Positions 17,290 to 25,482 of a DNA stretch of 64,000 bases are shown here, in pieces. Source of the stretch: Streptomyces flaveolus. GTDB lineage: Bacteria; Actinomycetota; Actinomycetes; Streptomycetales; Streptomycetaceae. The position numbers were made by a program, and so were the translations under genes. A model generated the notes under the pieces. The model searched no databases and was not told the DNA's origin. It worked only from the letters and a program-made list of their open reading frames with translations. The stretch covers positions 124,001 to 188,000 of the forward strand of contig NZ_JNWV01000008.1 of assembly GCF_000716535.1 (NCBI RefSeq), given 5' to 3'. Positions within the stretch are counted from its first letter, which is position 1, and every line of letters begins with the position of its first letter.

Positions 17290-18051
17290 ATGTCGTACGA
17301 GAACCTGTCCGGCCGTACCGCCGTGGTCACCGGGGCCGCCAGCGGCATCGGCGAGGCGGTCGCCCTGCACCTGGCCGCCGAGGGGGCGGCGGTGGCGCTG
17401 CTCGCCCGGCGCGCGGACCGGCTGGACGCGCTGGTGGCCAAGATCCGGGCGGAGGGCGGCCGGGCACTCGCGGTGGCCGCCGACATCACCGACGACGCGG
17501 CCGTCGAGGCCGCCCGGGACCGGGTCCACGAGGCGTTCGGCGCCGTCGACCTCGTCGTCAACAACGCCGGTGTCATGCTGCCGAACCCCGTCGAGGCGGG
17601 CCGGCTCGACGAGTGGCAGCGGATGCTCGACACGAACGTCACCGGCGTGCTGCGGATCATCCGCGCCTTCAGCGCCGACCTGCTGGCCGCCGCGGCCGAG
17701 GGGCGCACCGCCGACCTGGTGAACGTCTCCTCCATCGGCGCCCACGTGACCTTCCCGAACTACGCGGTGTACGGGGCGACCAAGGCGGCCGTCACCTACC
17801 TGTCGCAGAGCCTGCGCGGCGAGCTGGGGCCGCGGGACGTCCGGGTCACCAACATCGAGCCGGGGCTCACGGAGACCGAGCTGGCGTCGCACGTCGACAG
17901 CGCGGAGCTGTCCGGGCAGCTCGACGACCTGTTCGGGGCGATCGGGGGACTCTCCGCGGCGGAGGTCGCCGACGTCGTCGCCTACGCCACCAGCCGCCCC
18001 CGGCACGTCAACCTGCGCCAGATCGTGGTGCTGCCGACCCGGCAGGCCTGA
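17290..18051 (+). CDS. SDR family oxidoreductase
   Basis: 253 aa, classical short-chain dehydrogenase. NAD(P) binding is TGAASGIGEAVALHLA (about 12-27), the adenine-ring motif is NNAGVM (about 90), the catalytic Ser lies in NVSSIGA (about 147) and the Tyr-x3-Lys motif is YGATK (about 160). ARRADR after the second strand suggests NADP preference. ATG 17290 is preceded by GAGGGAG. Substrate unknown. Probably controlled by the divergent MmyB-type regulator. Confidence 0.92.
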   Translation: MSYENLSGRTAVVTGAASGIGEAVALHLAAEGAAVALLARRADRLDALVAKIRAEGGRALAVAADITDDAAVEAARDRVHEAFGAVDLVVNNAGVMLPNPVEAGRLDEWQRMLDTNVTGVLRIIRAFSADLLAAAAEGRTADLVNVSSIGAHVTFPNYAVYGATKAAVTYLSQSLRGELGPRDVRVTNIEPGLTETELASHVDSAELSGQLDDLFGAIGGLSAAEVADVVAYATSRPRHVNLRQIVVLPTRQA

Positions 18052-18066
18052 CCCCGCCGGTGCCGG

Positions 18067-18516
18067 TCACTCGTCCCGCGCCGGGCCGTCGTGGTCGCGC
18101 CGGCCGGCGAGGAGGCCCGGGTTGAGCCGTACGGCCTGCACCGCGTTGACGCCGACGATGCCGAGCCAGGTGACCACCATGCCGGACAGCCCGGCGACGG
18201 CACCCGCGATGGCGGACAGCGGGATCGCCAGGACCAGGGTGATCAGGGCGAAGCCGTAGCGCTCGCCCCAGGAGTCGGCCGGCTTCGGCCGCCGGGTCTC
18301 GCGGGCCGTCGCCATCTGCCGCTCGGCCAGCCGCCGCCGCACCCGGCGGTCCACCGCGTCGTCGATCCGCTGCTCGACCTTCTCCAGGAAGGACTCCACC
18401 AGCGCGGAGTCGTAGTCGTCGCCCAGTTCCCTGCGGGCGCGCACGGTCGCGTCGAGGTCCTTCCGGAGGTCCGGGTCCGTCCTGAGGTCGGCGTCCCGGG
18501 GATCGAGTGTGCTCAT
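18067..18516 (-). CDS. Hypothetical protein with C-terminal membrane hairpin
   Basis: 149 aa. The charged N-terminal half (about 1-85, rich in Asp/Arg, likely helical) is followed by two TM helices (FALITLVLAIPLSAIAGAVAGL and VVTWLGIVGVNAVQAV) and a short charged tail. Start is ATG 18516. No family recognised; similar small membrane proteins are common in Streptomyces. It is convergent with the SDR gene; the two stop codons form a short TGACC/GGTCA dyad. Confidence 0.72.
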   Translation of the reverse strand: MSTLDPRDADLRTDPDLRKDLDATVRARRELGDDYDSALVESFLEKVEQRIDDAVDRRVRRRLAERQMATARETRRPKPADSWGERYGFALITLVLAIPLSAIAGAVAGLSGMVVTWLGIVGVNAVQAVRLNPGLLAGRRDHDGPARDE

Positions 18517-18526
18517 GCCGGTCAGC

Positions 18527-19939
18527 CTAGGGAGCGGCCGGCTCGGCGGCACTGGGGCTAGCCCCCCGGTCCGGATTCGGGCCGGCCACCGTGTTCCGGC
18601 GCGCGACCAGCCAGTACAGCAGCGCCGGTACGGCCAGACCGACGATCCAGGAGATGTCCGCGCCGCCCAGCGGCTCCACCAGGGGGCCGGTGTAGAAGCT
18701 CGTGGCGAGGAACGGGAGTTGGGCGAGGAGACCGGCCGCGTACACGGCCAGGGCGTCCCAGCGCCAGGCGCCGTAACGGCCGTGCGGGTCGGCGAGGGCC
18801 GCGAGGTCGTACCGCTCCCTGGAGATCAGGTAGTAGTCCACCAGGTTGATCGCCGACCAGGGCGTGAAGAAGGTCAGCAGGAACAGCAGGAAGTCCTTGA
18901 AGGACGACAGGAAGCTGTCCTTGCCCAGCAGGGCCACCGCGGTCCCGGCGACCATCACCAGCCCGATGTACGCGGCCCGTCCCGCCCGGGACAGCCGCCG
19001 CTGCCCACGGAAGCCGCTCACGCTCGTCACCATCGACATGAAGCCGCCGTAGGTGTTGAGGACGTTGACGGTGAGCTTGCCGAGCGCGATGACGAAGGAG
19101 AAGAAGGACGCGGCCAGGCCCGTGCCGCCGAGGGCGACGACGTAACCGACCTGGCTGTCCAGGAACGTCTCGCCCGCCGTGGCCGCGACCAGCACGCCGA
19201 AGGTCATCGACCACTGGGAGCCGAGCGCCGAGCCGGACAGCGTCCACCAGAAGGTGGCCTTCGTGGACGTCGTCCGCGGCAGGTAGCGCGAGTAGTCCGC
19301 CACGTACGGCCCGAACGCGAGCTGCCAGGACGCCGACAGGGACATCGCCAGCAGGAACATCGGCAGCGAGAAGTGCGCGTCGTGCAGCAGCGCGGAGGTG
19401 TCGGCGCGGTCCAGGAGGCGTATCGCGAGGTAGACGAAGGCGAGCGCGCAGACGATGCTCGCGACCCGGCCGAGGGCGTGGATGACCCGGTAGCCGGCGG
19501 TCGCCATGACCGCCGTGACGGCCGCGAAGACGACGATCCCGGTCGTGTCGCTCGTGTGGATCAGCTCGCCCACCGCCTGTCCGGCCAGGACGCTGCCGGA
19601 CGCGAAGAAGCCGACGTACATCACGATCACCAGCAGCAGCGGTACGACCGCCCCGCGCACCCCGAACTGCGCCCGCGACTGGATCATCTGCGGCAGGCCG
19701 AGCTTCGGGCCCTGGGCGGAGTGCAGGGCCATCACCGCCCCGCCGAGCAGGTTGCCGAGCAGCAGCCCGACGACCGACCACACCACGTCCCCGCCGAAGA
19801 CGACCGCCAGGGCGCCCGTCACGACGGCCGTGATCTGGAGGTTGGCGCCGAGCCAGAGCGTGAACTGACTGAAGGCCGTGCCGTGCCGTTCCTCGTCCGG
19901 GACGACGTCGATGGAGCGCAGTTCCACGAGCTGAGCCAT
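18527..19939 (-). CDS. NCS1-family cytosine/purine-type permease
   Basis: 470 aa with about 12 TM helices. Nucleobase:cation symporter-1 features include FTLWLGANLQITAVVTGAL in TM1, GPKLGLPQMIQSRAQFGVRG between TM2 and TM3, and DYSRYLPR in the middle of the protein. NCS1 members import cytosine, purines, allantoin, hydantoins or thiamine; the substrate cannot be fixed here. ATG 19939 is preceded by GGGAGAACGC. It is divergent from an RpiR-type regulator with a dyad between them. Confidence 0.9.
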   Translation of the reverse strand: MAQLVELRSIDVVPDEERHGTAFSQFTLWLGANLQITAVVTGALAVVFGGDVVWSVVGLLLGNLLGGAVMALHSAQGPKLGLPQMIQSRAQFGVRGAVVPLLLVIVMYVGFFASGSVLAGQAVGELIHTSDTTGIVVFAAVTAVMATAGYRVIHALGRVASIVCALAFVYLAIRLLDRADTSALLHDAHFSLPMFLLAMSLSASWQLAFGPYVADYSRYLPRTTSTKATFWWTLSGSALGSQWSMTFGVLVAATAGETFLDSQVGYVVALGGTGLAASFFSFVIALGKLTVNVLNTYGGFMSMVTSVSGFRGQRRLSRAGRAAYIGLVMVAGTAVALLGKDSFLSSFKDFLLFLLTFFTPWSAINLVDYYLISRERYDLAALADPHGRYGAWRWDALAVYAAGLLAQLPFLATSFYTGPLVEPLGGADISWIVGLAVPALLYWLVARRNTVAGPNPDRGASPSAAEPAAP

Positions 19940-19958
19940 GCGTTCTCCCCACGCTGGG

Positions 19959-19976
19959 CTGTATAACGGTATGCAG
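19959..19976. promoter_or_regulatory. Candidate RpiR operator in divergent region
   Basis: CTGTATA-ACGG-TATGCAG is a 7-4-7 dyad with one mismatch, 20 bases before the permease start. A second perfect small dyad, GTCT-GAAT-AGAC (about 19986-19997), follows. Both lie in the 129-bp gap shared by the permease and its likely regulator. Confidence 0.45.
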
Positions 19977-20068
19977 CGACACACTGTCTGAATAGACGGC
20001 CCGTGTTTGTCAATGCCTCGGCGCTGTACTCTCCCGGGGCGTCGAGGAATCCGGAGGGGGAGTACGTG

Positions 20069-20911
20069 ATGAGCGCGACCGACAGCCCTGCCAACCGATT
20101 GCAGGCGCTCTTCGAGGGCCACCGGCTCACGCCGACCCAGCGCCGCATCGCGCACAGCATGGTGCGCCGGGCCGCGGACGTGCCCTTCCTGTCCAGCGTG
20201 GAGCTGGCCGAACTGGCCGGGGTCAGCCAGCCGTCGGTGACCCGGTTCGCGGTCGCCCTCGGCTTCGACGGCTACCCCGCCCTGCGCAAGCACCTGCGCG
20301 AGGTCGTCCCGGCCGAACCGGCCGCCGAGGTCTCCGCCTACAACGAGTACCAGCAGGCCGTCGAGGCCGAGATCGAGAACCTCAGGCACCTCGCCGAACT
20401 GCTCGCCGACCCGCGCCCGGTGCAGCGGGCCGGCCGGATCCTCGCCGCCTCCCGCCCGCTGCCGGTGCTCGGCCTGCGCGCCGCCGCCTCCCAGGCGTAC
20501 GGTTTCGCCTACTTCGCCGCCAAGGTGCACCCGGACGTCCGGCTGCTCAACGAGGGCGGCACCATGATCCACGACCGCATCGACGCCGCCGTCCGCGCGG
20601 GCGCCACCGCCCTGCTGTGCTTCGCGCTGCCCCGGCACCCGCGCGAGGTCGTGGACACCCTCGCCTACGCCAAGGACGCCGGCCTGACCGTCGTCACCGT
20701 CGCCGACTCCGCGTTCGCGCCGGTCGCCAAGTACTCCGACCTGCTGCTGCCCGCCGCCGTCGGCACCGGGCTCGCCTTCGACACCGCGTGCGCGCCGATG
20801 CTGCTCGGCCGGGTGCTGCTGGAGGCGCTCTGCGACGACCTGCCGGAAGCCCAGGCCCGCCTGGAGGAGTTCGACGCGAAGGCGGCGGCCCGCGGCCTGT
20901 TCGTGGAGTGA
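20069..20911 (+). CDS. RpiR/MurR-family transcriptional regulator
   Basis: 280 aa. The N-terminal HTH_6 domain (about 1-77) contains RLTPTQRRIAHSMVRRAADVP and ELAELAGVSQPSVTRFAVALGFDGYPALR. The C-terminal SIS domain (about 120-250) contains LGLRAAASQAYGFAYFAAKV and AKDAGLTVVTVADS. SIS domains normally sense phosphosugars, but RpiR proteins also control purine and nitrogen catabolism. ATG 20069 follows GGGGGAG; GTG one codon earlier is possible. Divergent from the NCS1 permease, which it probably controls. Confidence 0.88.
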   Translation: MSATDSPANRLQALFEGHRLTPTQRRIAHSMVRRAADVPFLSSVELAELAGVSQPSVTRFAVALGFDGYPALRKHLREVVPAEPAAEVSAYNEYQQAVEAEIENLRHLAELLADPRPVQRAGRILAASRPLPVLGLRAAASQAYGFAYFAAKVHPDVRLLNEGGTMIHDRIDAAVRAGATALLCFALPRHPREVVDTLAYAKDAGLTVVTVADSAFAPVAKYSDLLLPAAVGTGLAFDTACAPMLLGRVLLEALCDDLPEAQARLEEFDAKAAARGLFVE

Positions 20912-21001
20912 GGGGCCCCGCCACTCTCAGATTCGTCTCAGGTTCTGCTATTAGCTTCCCTACGAGACGCAAGCTGTGAACACGTGACACGGGAGGCTGA
21001 C

Positions 21002-21586
21002 GTGGCGCGCGGAGGACACGGGCTGGCCCGGGTGGCCGTCGTCGTACGGGCCGGGGCCGCACCGCTGTGGTGGCTCGGGGTGGTCGCCGCGGGGATCGGG
21101 GTCGTGCCGGAGGGAGTGACCGGGCGCCGGATCGGCGTGCTGGCCGGGGCGGCGCTGTTCCTGATCGGCGCGGCCGTGGTGGCGCTGGCCCGGCGGGGCC
21201 GGTACGCCGCCCTCGCCGGCGGGGCGGCCCGCGCGGGCAAGTACGACGTCCTGCAGGACCGGGCGGTGACCGTGCGCGCCTGGCGCCGGGGCCACCGCTG
21301 GTGGCTGCTGCTGGGCTGGGCGGTCGCGCTCGGCTCCGCCTTCGCCGTGCCCGCGGCCGGCGGCATGCTGCTGGCCGGGCTCGGCACCGGGCTGCGGCTG
21401 AAGGCCGCGTGGCTCGGGCGGCTGGAGCGGGCCCGGGAGACGCTGCTGTGGGTGCGCGTCGACTGGCTCGACCGGCGCGGCGGGCGCCCGGCGGGCAAGG
21501 CCGTGAAGGGCCTGCGCGGTACGGGCGTCGCGGCCGGCGACGCGGCCCCGGGCGGGGCCCGCCGCCGTACCGCCGCACTGGTCTGA
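21002..21586 (+). CDS. Hypothetical membrane protein
   Basis: 194 aa. Two N-terminal TM helices (APLWWLGVVAAGIGVVPEGV; IGVLAGAALFLIGAAVVALA) and a central hydrophobic pair (WWLLLGWAVALGSAFAVPAAGGMLLAGLG) are separated by Arg-rich loops. The tail is basic. GTG 21002 is preceded by GGGAGG at 5 bases; a GTG six codons upstream lacks this. No family recognised. The stop codon is part of a perfect hairpin shared with the convergent roadblock gene. Confidence 0.7.
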   Translation: MARGGHGLARVAVVVRAGAAPLWWLGVVAAGIGVVPEGVTGRRIGVLAGAALFLIGAAVVALARRGRYAALAGGAARAGKYDVLQDRAVTVRAWRRGHRWWLLLGWAVALGSAFAVPAAGGMLLAGLGTGLRLKAAWLGRLERARETLLWVRVDWLDRRGGRPAGKAVKGLRGTGVAAGDAAPGGARRRTAALV

Positions 21587-21600
21587 GCCGCCGTCAGACC
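21580..21600. terminator. Hairpin enclosing both stop codons of a convergent pair
   Basis: GGTCTGA-GCCGCCG-TCAGACC is a perfect 7-bp stem with a 7-base loop. The left arm contains the TGA of the membrane-protein gene and the right arm the TGA (as TCA) of the roadblock gene. Confidence 0.55.
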
Positions 21601-21968
21601 TCCAGTTCCTCCTCGATCCGCTTGAGCTGGTGCCGGGCCATCGCCAGGTTGGCCCGGCTGGAGTCGAGGACCAGGTACAGGAACAGCCCGTTGCCGCCGC
21701 GGCTGCTGAGCAGGCGGATCAGGTGGTACTGGTCGGACAGGGTGATCAGGATGTCCTCGATGCCGGCCTTGAGGCCGAGCATCTCCATCGTGCGCATCTT
21801 GGCGCGGATGACGTCGGTGTTGCCGGCGGCGGCCACGTTCAGGTCGAAGCTCTTGCTGCCGCCCATCGTGCCCAGCGCCATCCCGCTGGTGTAGTCGACG
21901 AGCGCGACACCGGTGGCGCCCTCTATGGAGGTGAGGGCTTCCTTCAGCGCGGTCTCGGTGTTGGCCAT
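21594..21968 (-). CDS. Roadblock/LC7 domain protein
   Basis: 124 aa, single roadblock/LC7 fold. Helix 1 is ETALKEALTSIEGATGVALVDYTSGMALG, and the core is DVIRAKMRTMEMLGLKAGIEDILITLSDQYHLIRLL. Roadblock proteins dimerise and regulate small GTPases (MglB-like). ATG 21968 is preceded by GAAAGGACC. It is the last gene of a leftward operon with three other genes. It resembles the first gene of the operon (23440-23823), including the ITLSDQYHLIRLL / ISNGDSYHLLRFV match. Confidence 0.88.
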   Translation of the reverse strand: MANTETALKEALTSIEGATGVALVDYTSGMALGTMGGSKSFDLNVAAAGNTDVIRAKMRTMEMLGLKAGIEDILITLSDQYHLIRLLSSRGGNGLFLYLVLDSSRANLAMARHQLKRIEEELEV

Positions 21969-21978
21969 GGTGGTCCTT

Positions 21979-22458
21979 TCAGCTGTCGGTTGCGGTGCGC
22001 GCCTCGGCGGCGGTGGTGCGGGGCGCGCGGGGAGTGCGGGTCCGTGCGGGGGTGGTCCTCGGGAGCGGGCGTACGGCCTCGGCGGCGTCCAGCAGCTCCC
22101 CGATGCGGGCGCCGGCCCGGCGGCCCTCCAGGTGCAGCCGGCCGACGTTGACCCGGTCCTGCGCGAGCAGGGTCAGGACGGCGGTGCGGCCGGCCGCGTA
22201 GGTGGCGATGTAGCCGCCCTCGCCGCGCACCAGCAGCTCCCGGAAGCCGCCGTGCCCGGTGGCGTCGGTGACCCGCACGGCGACGCCGAGTGCGGCGGCG
22301 GTGAGCGCGGCCAGGCCCTCCGGGTCGACCCCGGGGGTGTCGTGGGCGACGACGAGGCCGTCGACGCCGGCCGCGAGGGCGCCGGTGAGCTGCGGTACCC
22401 GGGTGCGCAGCCGCAGCAGCTCCTCCAGGACGGTCCGCAGGTCCTCTTCGGCCACCAT
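21979..22458 (-). CDS. Roadblock/LC7-like protein, diverged
   Basis: 159 aa. The start DLRTVLEELLRLRTRVPQLTGALAAGVDGLVVAHD resembles roadblock proteins of Streptomyces signalling operons. The central GFRELLVRGEGGYIATYAAGRTAVLTLLAQDRVNVGRLHLEGRR completes the fold. A basic Thr/Arg/Pro tail of about 35 residues follows. ATG 22458 follows GGAGAGACCTG; a longer frame to 22509 lacks a site. Third gene of the operon, 31 bases after the stop of the preceding gene. Confidence 0.82.
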   Translation of the reverse strand: MVAEEDLRTVLEELLRLRTRVPQLTGALAAGVDGLVVAHDTPGVDPEGLAALTAAALGVAVRVTDATGHGGFRELLVRGEGGYIATYAAGRTAVLTLLAQDRVNVGRLHLEGRRAGARIGELLDAAEAVRPLPRTTPARTRTPRAPRTTAAEARTATDS

Positions 22459-22489
22459 CAGGTCTCTCCTCTCGGCGGGGCGGTGCCGT

Positions 22490-23443
22490 TCAAAGCGCCT
22501 CCAGCGCATCCCTGAGCCTCTTCAGCAGCGCGATGTCGGGGTCGGTGGTGACCTGGGCGAGCGGGGGCGGGGGCGGCGGAGCGGGTGGTGCCGTGGACAG
22601 GGGTGCGATCTGCCCGGCCGCCGTCAGCCGGCGCACGTCGACCAGCGTGTGGAACGCCTGCCGGCCCAGGTTCCGGGCGATGTCGGCGGCCGTGCGGACG
22701 CCGTCCACGCGGTCCAGGACGGCCCGTTGCCGGGGTGTCACCGGGGCCGCCGGGACCGCGGGGGTGGCCGGTGCGGCCCGGGTGGCGTGGGCGGCCTGGA
22801 CGGCCGGTGCGGTGGGACCGGCCGGGGCCGCCGGGTTCGCCGGGTCGGCCGGGTTCACCGGGTGGGCGGGGTCCGCCGGGTCGGCCGGGGCGCGGCCGGT
22901 GGCCGGGTCCGCGCGGATCAGCGGGGCCGTGTCGGCGGCCGGGTCGGGCCACAGCCGGTGCAGCAGCAGCCGGCGGCGCAGCGTCTCGCGTTCCAGCGCG
23001 ACGACCGGGACCGAGGGCAGCGGGCCGAGCCGGGGCGTGGAGTCGTACCGGAACCGTCCCGGCGTGCTGCTCGGCGCCAGCGCGAAGTACCCGGCGTCGT
23101 ACAGCGCGTCCAGATGGCACAGCTCCAGCGCACCCGTGGGCAACACCCCGGAGGACAGCAGGAGTTCGGCCGCGTGCAGGGGACCCGTGGTCCGTGCCGC
23201 CGCCTGCTGCCAGGCGGCGGCCGCGAGGGTGCCGTGGGCCGTGAGGAGCACGTCGAGGCCGGGGGCGAGGGGGCTCTCGGCGTGCACCACGCGGCCCTCG
23301 GCGAGGTGCAGGACGCCGTGTTCGCGTACCAGGATGCCGGTGGCCCGCTCCTCGGCGAGCCGGGTGAGCATCGGGGACAGGGCGCGCCCGGCCCCCTTGT
23401 CCCGGACCGGGAGGGCCGGCTGCGGGGTGCTGACCACGGTCAT
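22490..23443 (-). CDS. DUF4388-like (PatA N-terminal-like) protein with winged-helix-like C-terminus
   Basis: 317 aa. The N-terminal 50 residues (SPMLTRLAEERATGILVREH, then GVLHLAEGRVVHAESPLAPG) fit the DUF4388 pattern GxLxLxxGxIVHA. A middle domain (about 75-180) carries LHAAELLLSSGVLPTGALELC. A Pro/Ala linker of about 60 residues with repeated ADPADPAHPVNPADPANPA follows, then TPRQRAVLDRVDGVRTAADIARNL, which looks like a winged helix, and a poly-Pro stretch. ATG 23443 overlaps the preceding roadblock stop by 4 bases (ATGA). DUF4388 proteins accompany roadblock proteins and response regulators in other bacteria. Confidence 0.75.
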   Translation of the reverse strand: MTVVSTPQPALPVRDKGAGRALSPMLTRLAEERATGILVREHGVLHLAEGRVVHAESPLAPGLDVLLTAHGTLAAAAWQQAAARTTGPLHAAELLLSSGVLPTGALELCHLDALYDAGYFALAPSSTPGRFRYDSTPRLGPLPSVPVVALERETLRRRLLLHRLWPDPAADTAPLIRADPATGRAPADPADPAHPVNPADPANPAAPAGPTAPAVQAAHATRAAPATPAVPAAPVTPRQRAVLDRVDGVRTAADIARNLGRQAFHTLVDVRRLTAAGQIAPLSTAPPAPPPPPPLAQVTTDPDIALLKRLRDALEAL

Positions 23444-23823
23444 CCCAGCACCAGCCGGGCGGCCATCTCGCCGAGCCGGATCCGGGCGAGCGCGAGGTTG
23501 CCCTCCTCGCGGCCGAGCCACAGGTGCAGGAACACGCTGCTGTCGAAGGACGTGTCCACGAAGCGCAGCAGGTGGTAGCTGTCCCCGTTGCTGATGATCA
23601 CGTCCTCCACGGGGGGCAGGTCGTCGCCGCCCGCCGTGAAGGTGCCGTGCTCGGCGGCCATCCGGGCCAGTTCGGCGGCCTCGGCGGCGGTCGTCTCGTG
23701 GTCGCCGCCGGGCGCCTCCCCGACCGCGCCGAGAGCCAGTCCGCTCGTCCAGTCCACCAGCGCGGCTCCCCGGGCACCGGGCAACCGCATCGCTTCCAGC
23801 AGGCACTCGTCGATTCCGGGCAC
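23440..23823 (-). CDS. Roadblock/LC7 domain protein, first gene of operon
   Basis: 127 aa. DECLLEAMRLPGARGAALVDWTSGLALG and VEDVIISNGDSYHLLRFVD form the usual roadblock fold. The acidic insert EAPGGDHETTAAEAAELA differs from the 21594-21968 paralogue. ATG 23823 is preceded by GGAGGGGAGCCACG. The stop overlaps the start of the DUF4388-like gene, so expression is coupled. No MglA-type GTPase, sensor kinase or DUF742 protein, as found in Streptomyces conservons, is present nearby. Confidence 0.87.
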   Translation of the reverse strand: MPGIDECLLEAMRLPGARGAALVDWTSGLALGAVGEAPGGDHETTAAEAAELARMAAEHGTFTAGGDDLPPVEDVIISNGDSYHLLRFVDTSFDSSVFLHLWLGREEGNLALARIRLGEMAARLVLG

Positions 23824-23975
23824 CGTGGCTCCCCTCCCGCCTGGGACTCCGGCTGAGTGACGCCGACACTACGCAACGTGTGTGCGGGAGGTGAGGCCTT
23901 TGGCATTTTCCGTTGGAACATGCGTCAGGCGTACTAGTGTGGATCAACTGACCTGTGTGACGCGGGAGTTGATCA

Positions 23976-25376
23976 TCACGGCGACGGGCTCGCCCCGGTC
24001 GCGCCAGGGAGGCCGGTCAGCGCGGACGCGTGCGCCCCTCCCGACTCCGCCACCACCTCCGCGACGGTCTGCGGCTCCCGTACGGTGGCGAAGGCGACGC
24101 CCCCCTCGCCGTCCGGCGCGTAGCCGTGGATGCCCGGCCGGGCGAGGGAGTTGTAGGCGTAGTGGTGGGCGAAGTAGTACGCGCCCGTGTCCAGCGCCGC
24201 CGCGTAGTCGCCCTGCTCCAGCAGCGGCAGCGCGCGCCCCTCGGCGAGCAGGTCGCCCGAGAAGCAGGCCGGCCCGGCCACGTCCTGCACCACCTCCGGC
24301 CCCGCCTTCGGCCGTCCCCCGGCGTCGTACGCGGCGATCCGCAGCGGCCACGCCCCCGGCACGTACACCGTCCGCGTCGCCACCTGCACGCCCGCGTGCG
24401 TCACCGCGATCCGCCGCCCGCCCGCGCTCTTGGCGTACTCCACCCGGGCCACCACCGTCCCGTACTTGGCCAGCAGCGACCGCCCGAACTCGGTCACCAG
24501 CCCGTACCGCCCGTCGAACAGCCCCGGCACCTGCTCGGCCAGCAGCCGCGCGTACGCGGCGTACGACGGCGTCGCCTCCTCCGAGGCGAGGTTCACCGGC
24601 AGCCCGCCGCCGATGTCGATCGTGTCGACCTGCCGCCGCCCGACGACCGCGTTGATCTCCTCCGCGAGCGCGTACACCTCCGCCGCGCCCCGCGCCAGCA
24701 GCGGCAGCGGGATGCCCTGCGAGCCGGTGTGCGCGTGCAGCCGGGTCAGCCACGGCCGCTCCGCGTACGCCCGGACGACCCAGTCGCGCGCTCCCTCGTC
24801 CCGCAGCGCCACCCCGAACTTCGAGGTCCGCGTCGCCGTGGAGGTCGCCCCGATGGAGCCGCCGCCGATCTGCGGGTTGACCCGCAGCCCGAGCGGGGAC
24901 CGGGTGGGCGTGGCGTGCACGAGGGCGTCGAGCCGGTCCAGCTCCTGCGGGTTGTCCGCGTTCACCGCGATGCCCAGGTCCAGCGCCTCGCGCAGCTCCG
25001 CCGGGGTCTTCGCCGGCGAGTCCAGCACCGTGCGGGCGGGCGGCACCCCGGCCGCCCGGGCCAGCGCCAGCTCGCCGGGGCTCGCCACCTCCGCGCCGAT
25101 GCCCGACTCGTGCAGCAGCCGCACCACCGGCACCAGCGGGGTCGCCTTCACCGCGAAGGCGTGCAGAACCGGGGTGCCGGGCGGCACGACCGCGTCGAAC
25201 GCCGCCCGCAGCGCCGCCGCCGACTCCCGGATGCCGAGGACGTCCAGCAGCCCCACCACGGCCGCGTCCGGGCCCAGCAGTCCCCGCTCGACGGCCGCCC
25301 GCACGGCCAGGTCACGCCGCGCCGCCCGCCCCCGGGCCTCGCTCCCGATGTCCTCGACCGTCTCGATCTCCGTCAC
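23976..25376 (-). CDS. Fold-III PLP-dependent decarboxylase (LysA/ornithine-decarboxylase-like)
   Basis: 466 aa from GTG 25376 (VTEIETVEDIG), preceded by GGAGAAGCC; an in-frame start at 25421 is possible. The PLP lysine is in HAFAVKATPLVPVV, the stacking His in RLHAHTGSQG, and the phosphate-binding Gly run is DIGGGLPVN. The later motif EFGRSL occupies the EPGR position of diaminopimelate decarboxylases. The C-terminal catalytic Cys region is PACFSGDLLAEG, and DTGAYYFAHHYAYNS closes the substrate site. It is not a standard LysA, so its substrate is open. Divergent from hutU with a 139-bp gap. Confidence 0.85.
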   Translation of the reverse strand: MTEIETVEDIGSEARGRAARRDLAVRAAVERGLLGPDAAVVGLLDVLGIRESAAALRAAFDAVVPPGTPVLHAFAVKATPLVPVVRLLHESGIGAEVASPGELALARAAGVPPARTVLDSPAKTPAELREALDLGIAVNADNPQELDRLDALVHATPTRSPLGLRVNPQIGGGSIGATSTATRTSKFGVALRDEGARDWVVRAYAERPWLTRLHAHTGSQGIPLPLLARGAAEVYALAEEINAVVGRRQVDTIDIGGGLPVNLASEEATPSYAAYARLLAEQVPGLFDGRYGLVTEFGRSLLAKYGTVVARVEYAKSAGGRRIAVTHAGVQVATRTVYVPGAWPLRIAAYDAGGRPKAGPEVVQDVAGPACFSGDLLAEGRALPLLEQGDYAAALDTGAYYFAHHYAYNSLARPGIHGYAPDGEGGVAFATVREPQTVAEVVAESGGAHASALTGLPGATGASPSP

Positions 25377-25453
25377 GGCTTCTCCGTCCTGTCTCGGCAA
25401 CCGGTGCTTCCAGCCAAACACCCGCCGGGCGCGGACGGGGCCGTCCCGGTGTA

Positions 25454-25482
25454 TTGACTAGCTCTATTCAGGAAGACAGGAT
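25454..25482 (+). promoter_or_regulatory. hutU promoter
   Basis: TTGACT (25454-25459) and CAGGAT (25477-25482) are separated by exactly 17 bases. This is a good match to the vegetative Streptomyces promoter, placing the start about 26 bases before the hutU ATG. Confidence 0.65.

Noticed and set aside
21594..23823. Roadblock operon interpreted as a standard Streptomyces conservon
   Set aside because: No sensor kinase-like CvnA, DUF742 CvnC or GTPase CvnD is present on either side.
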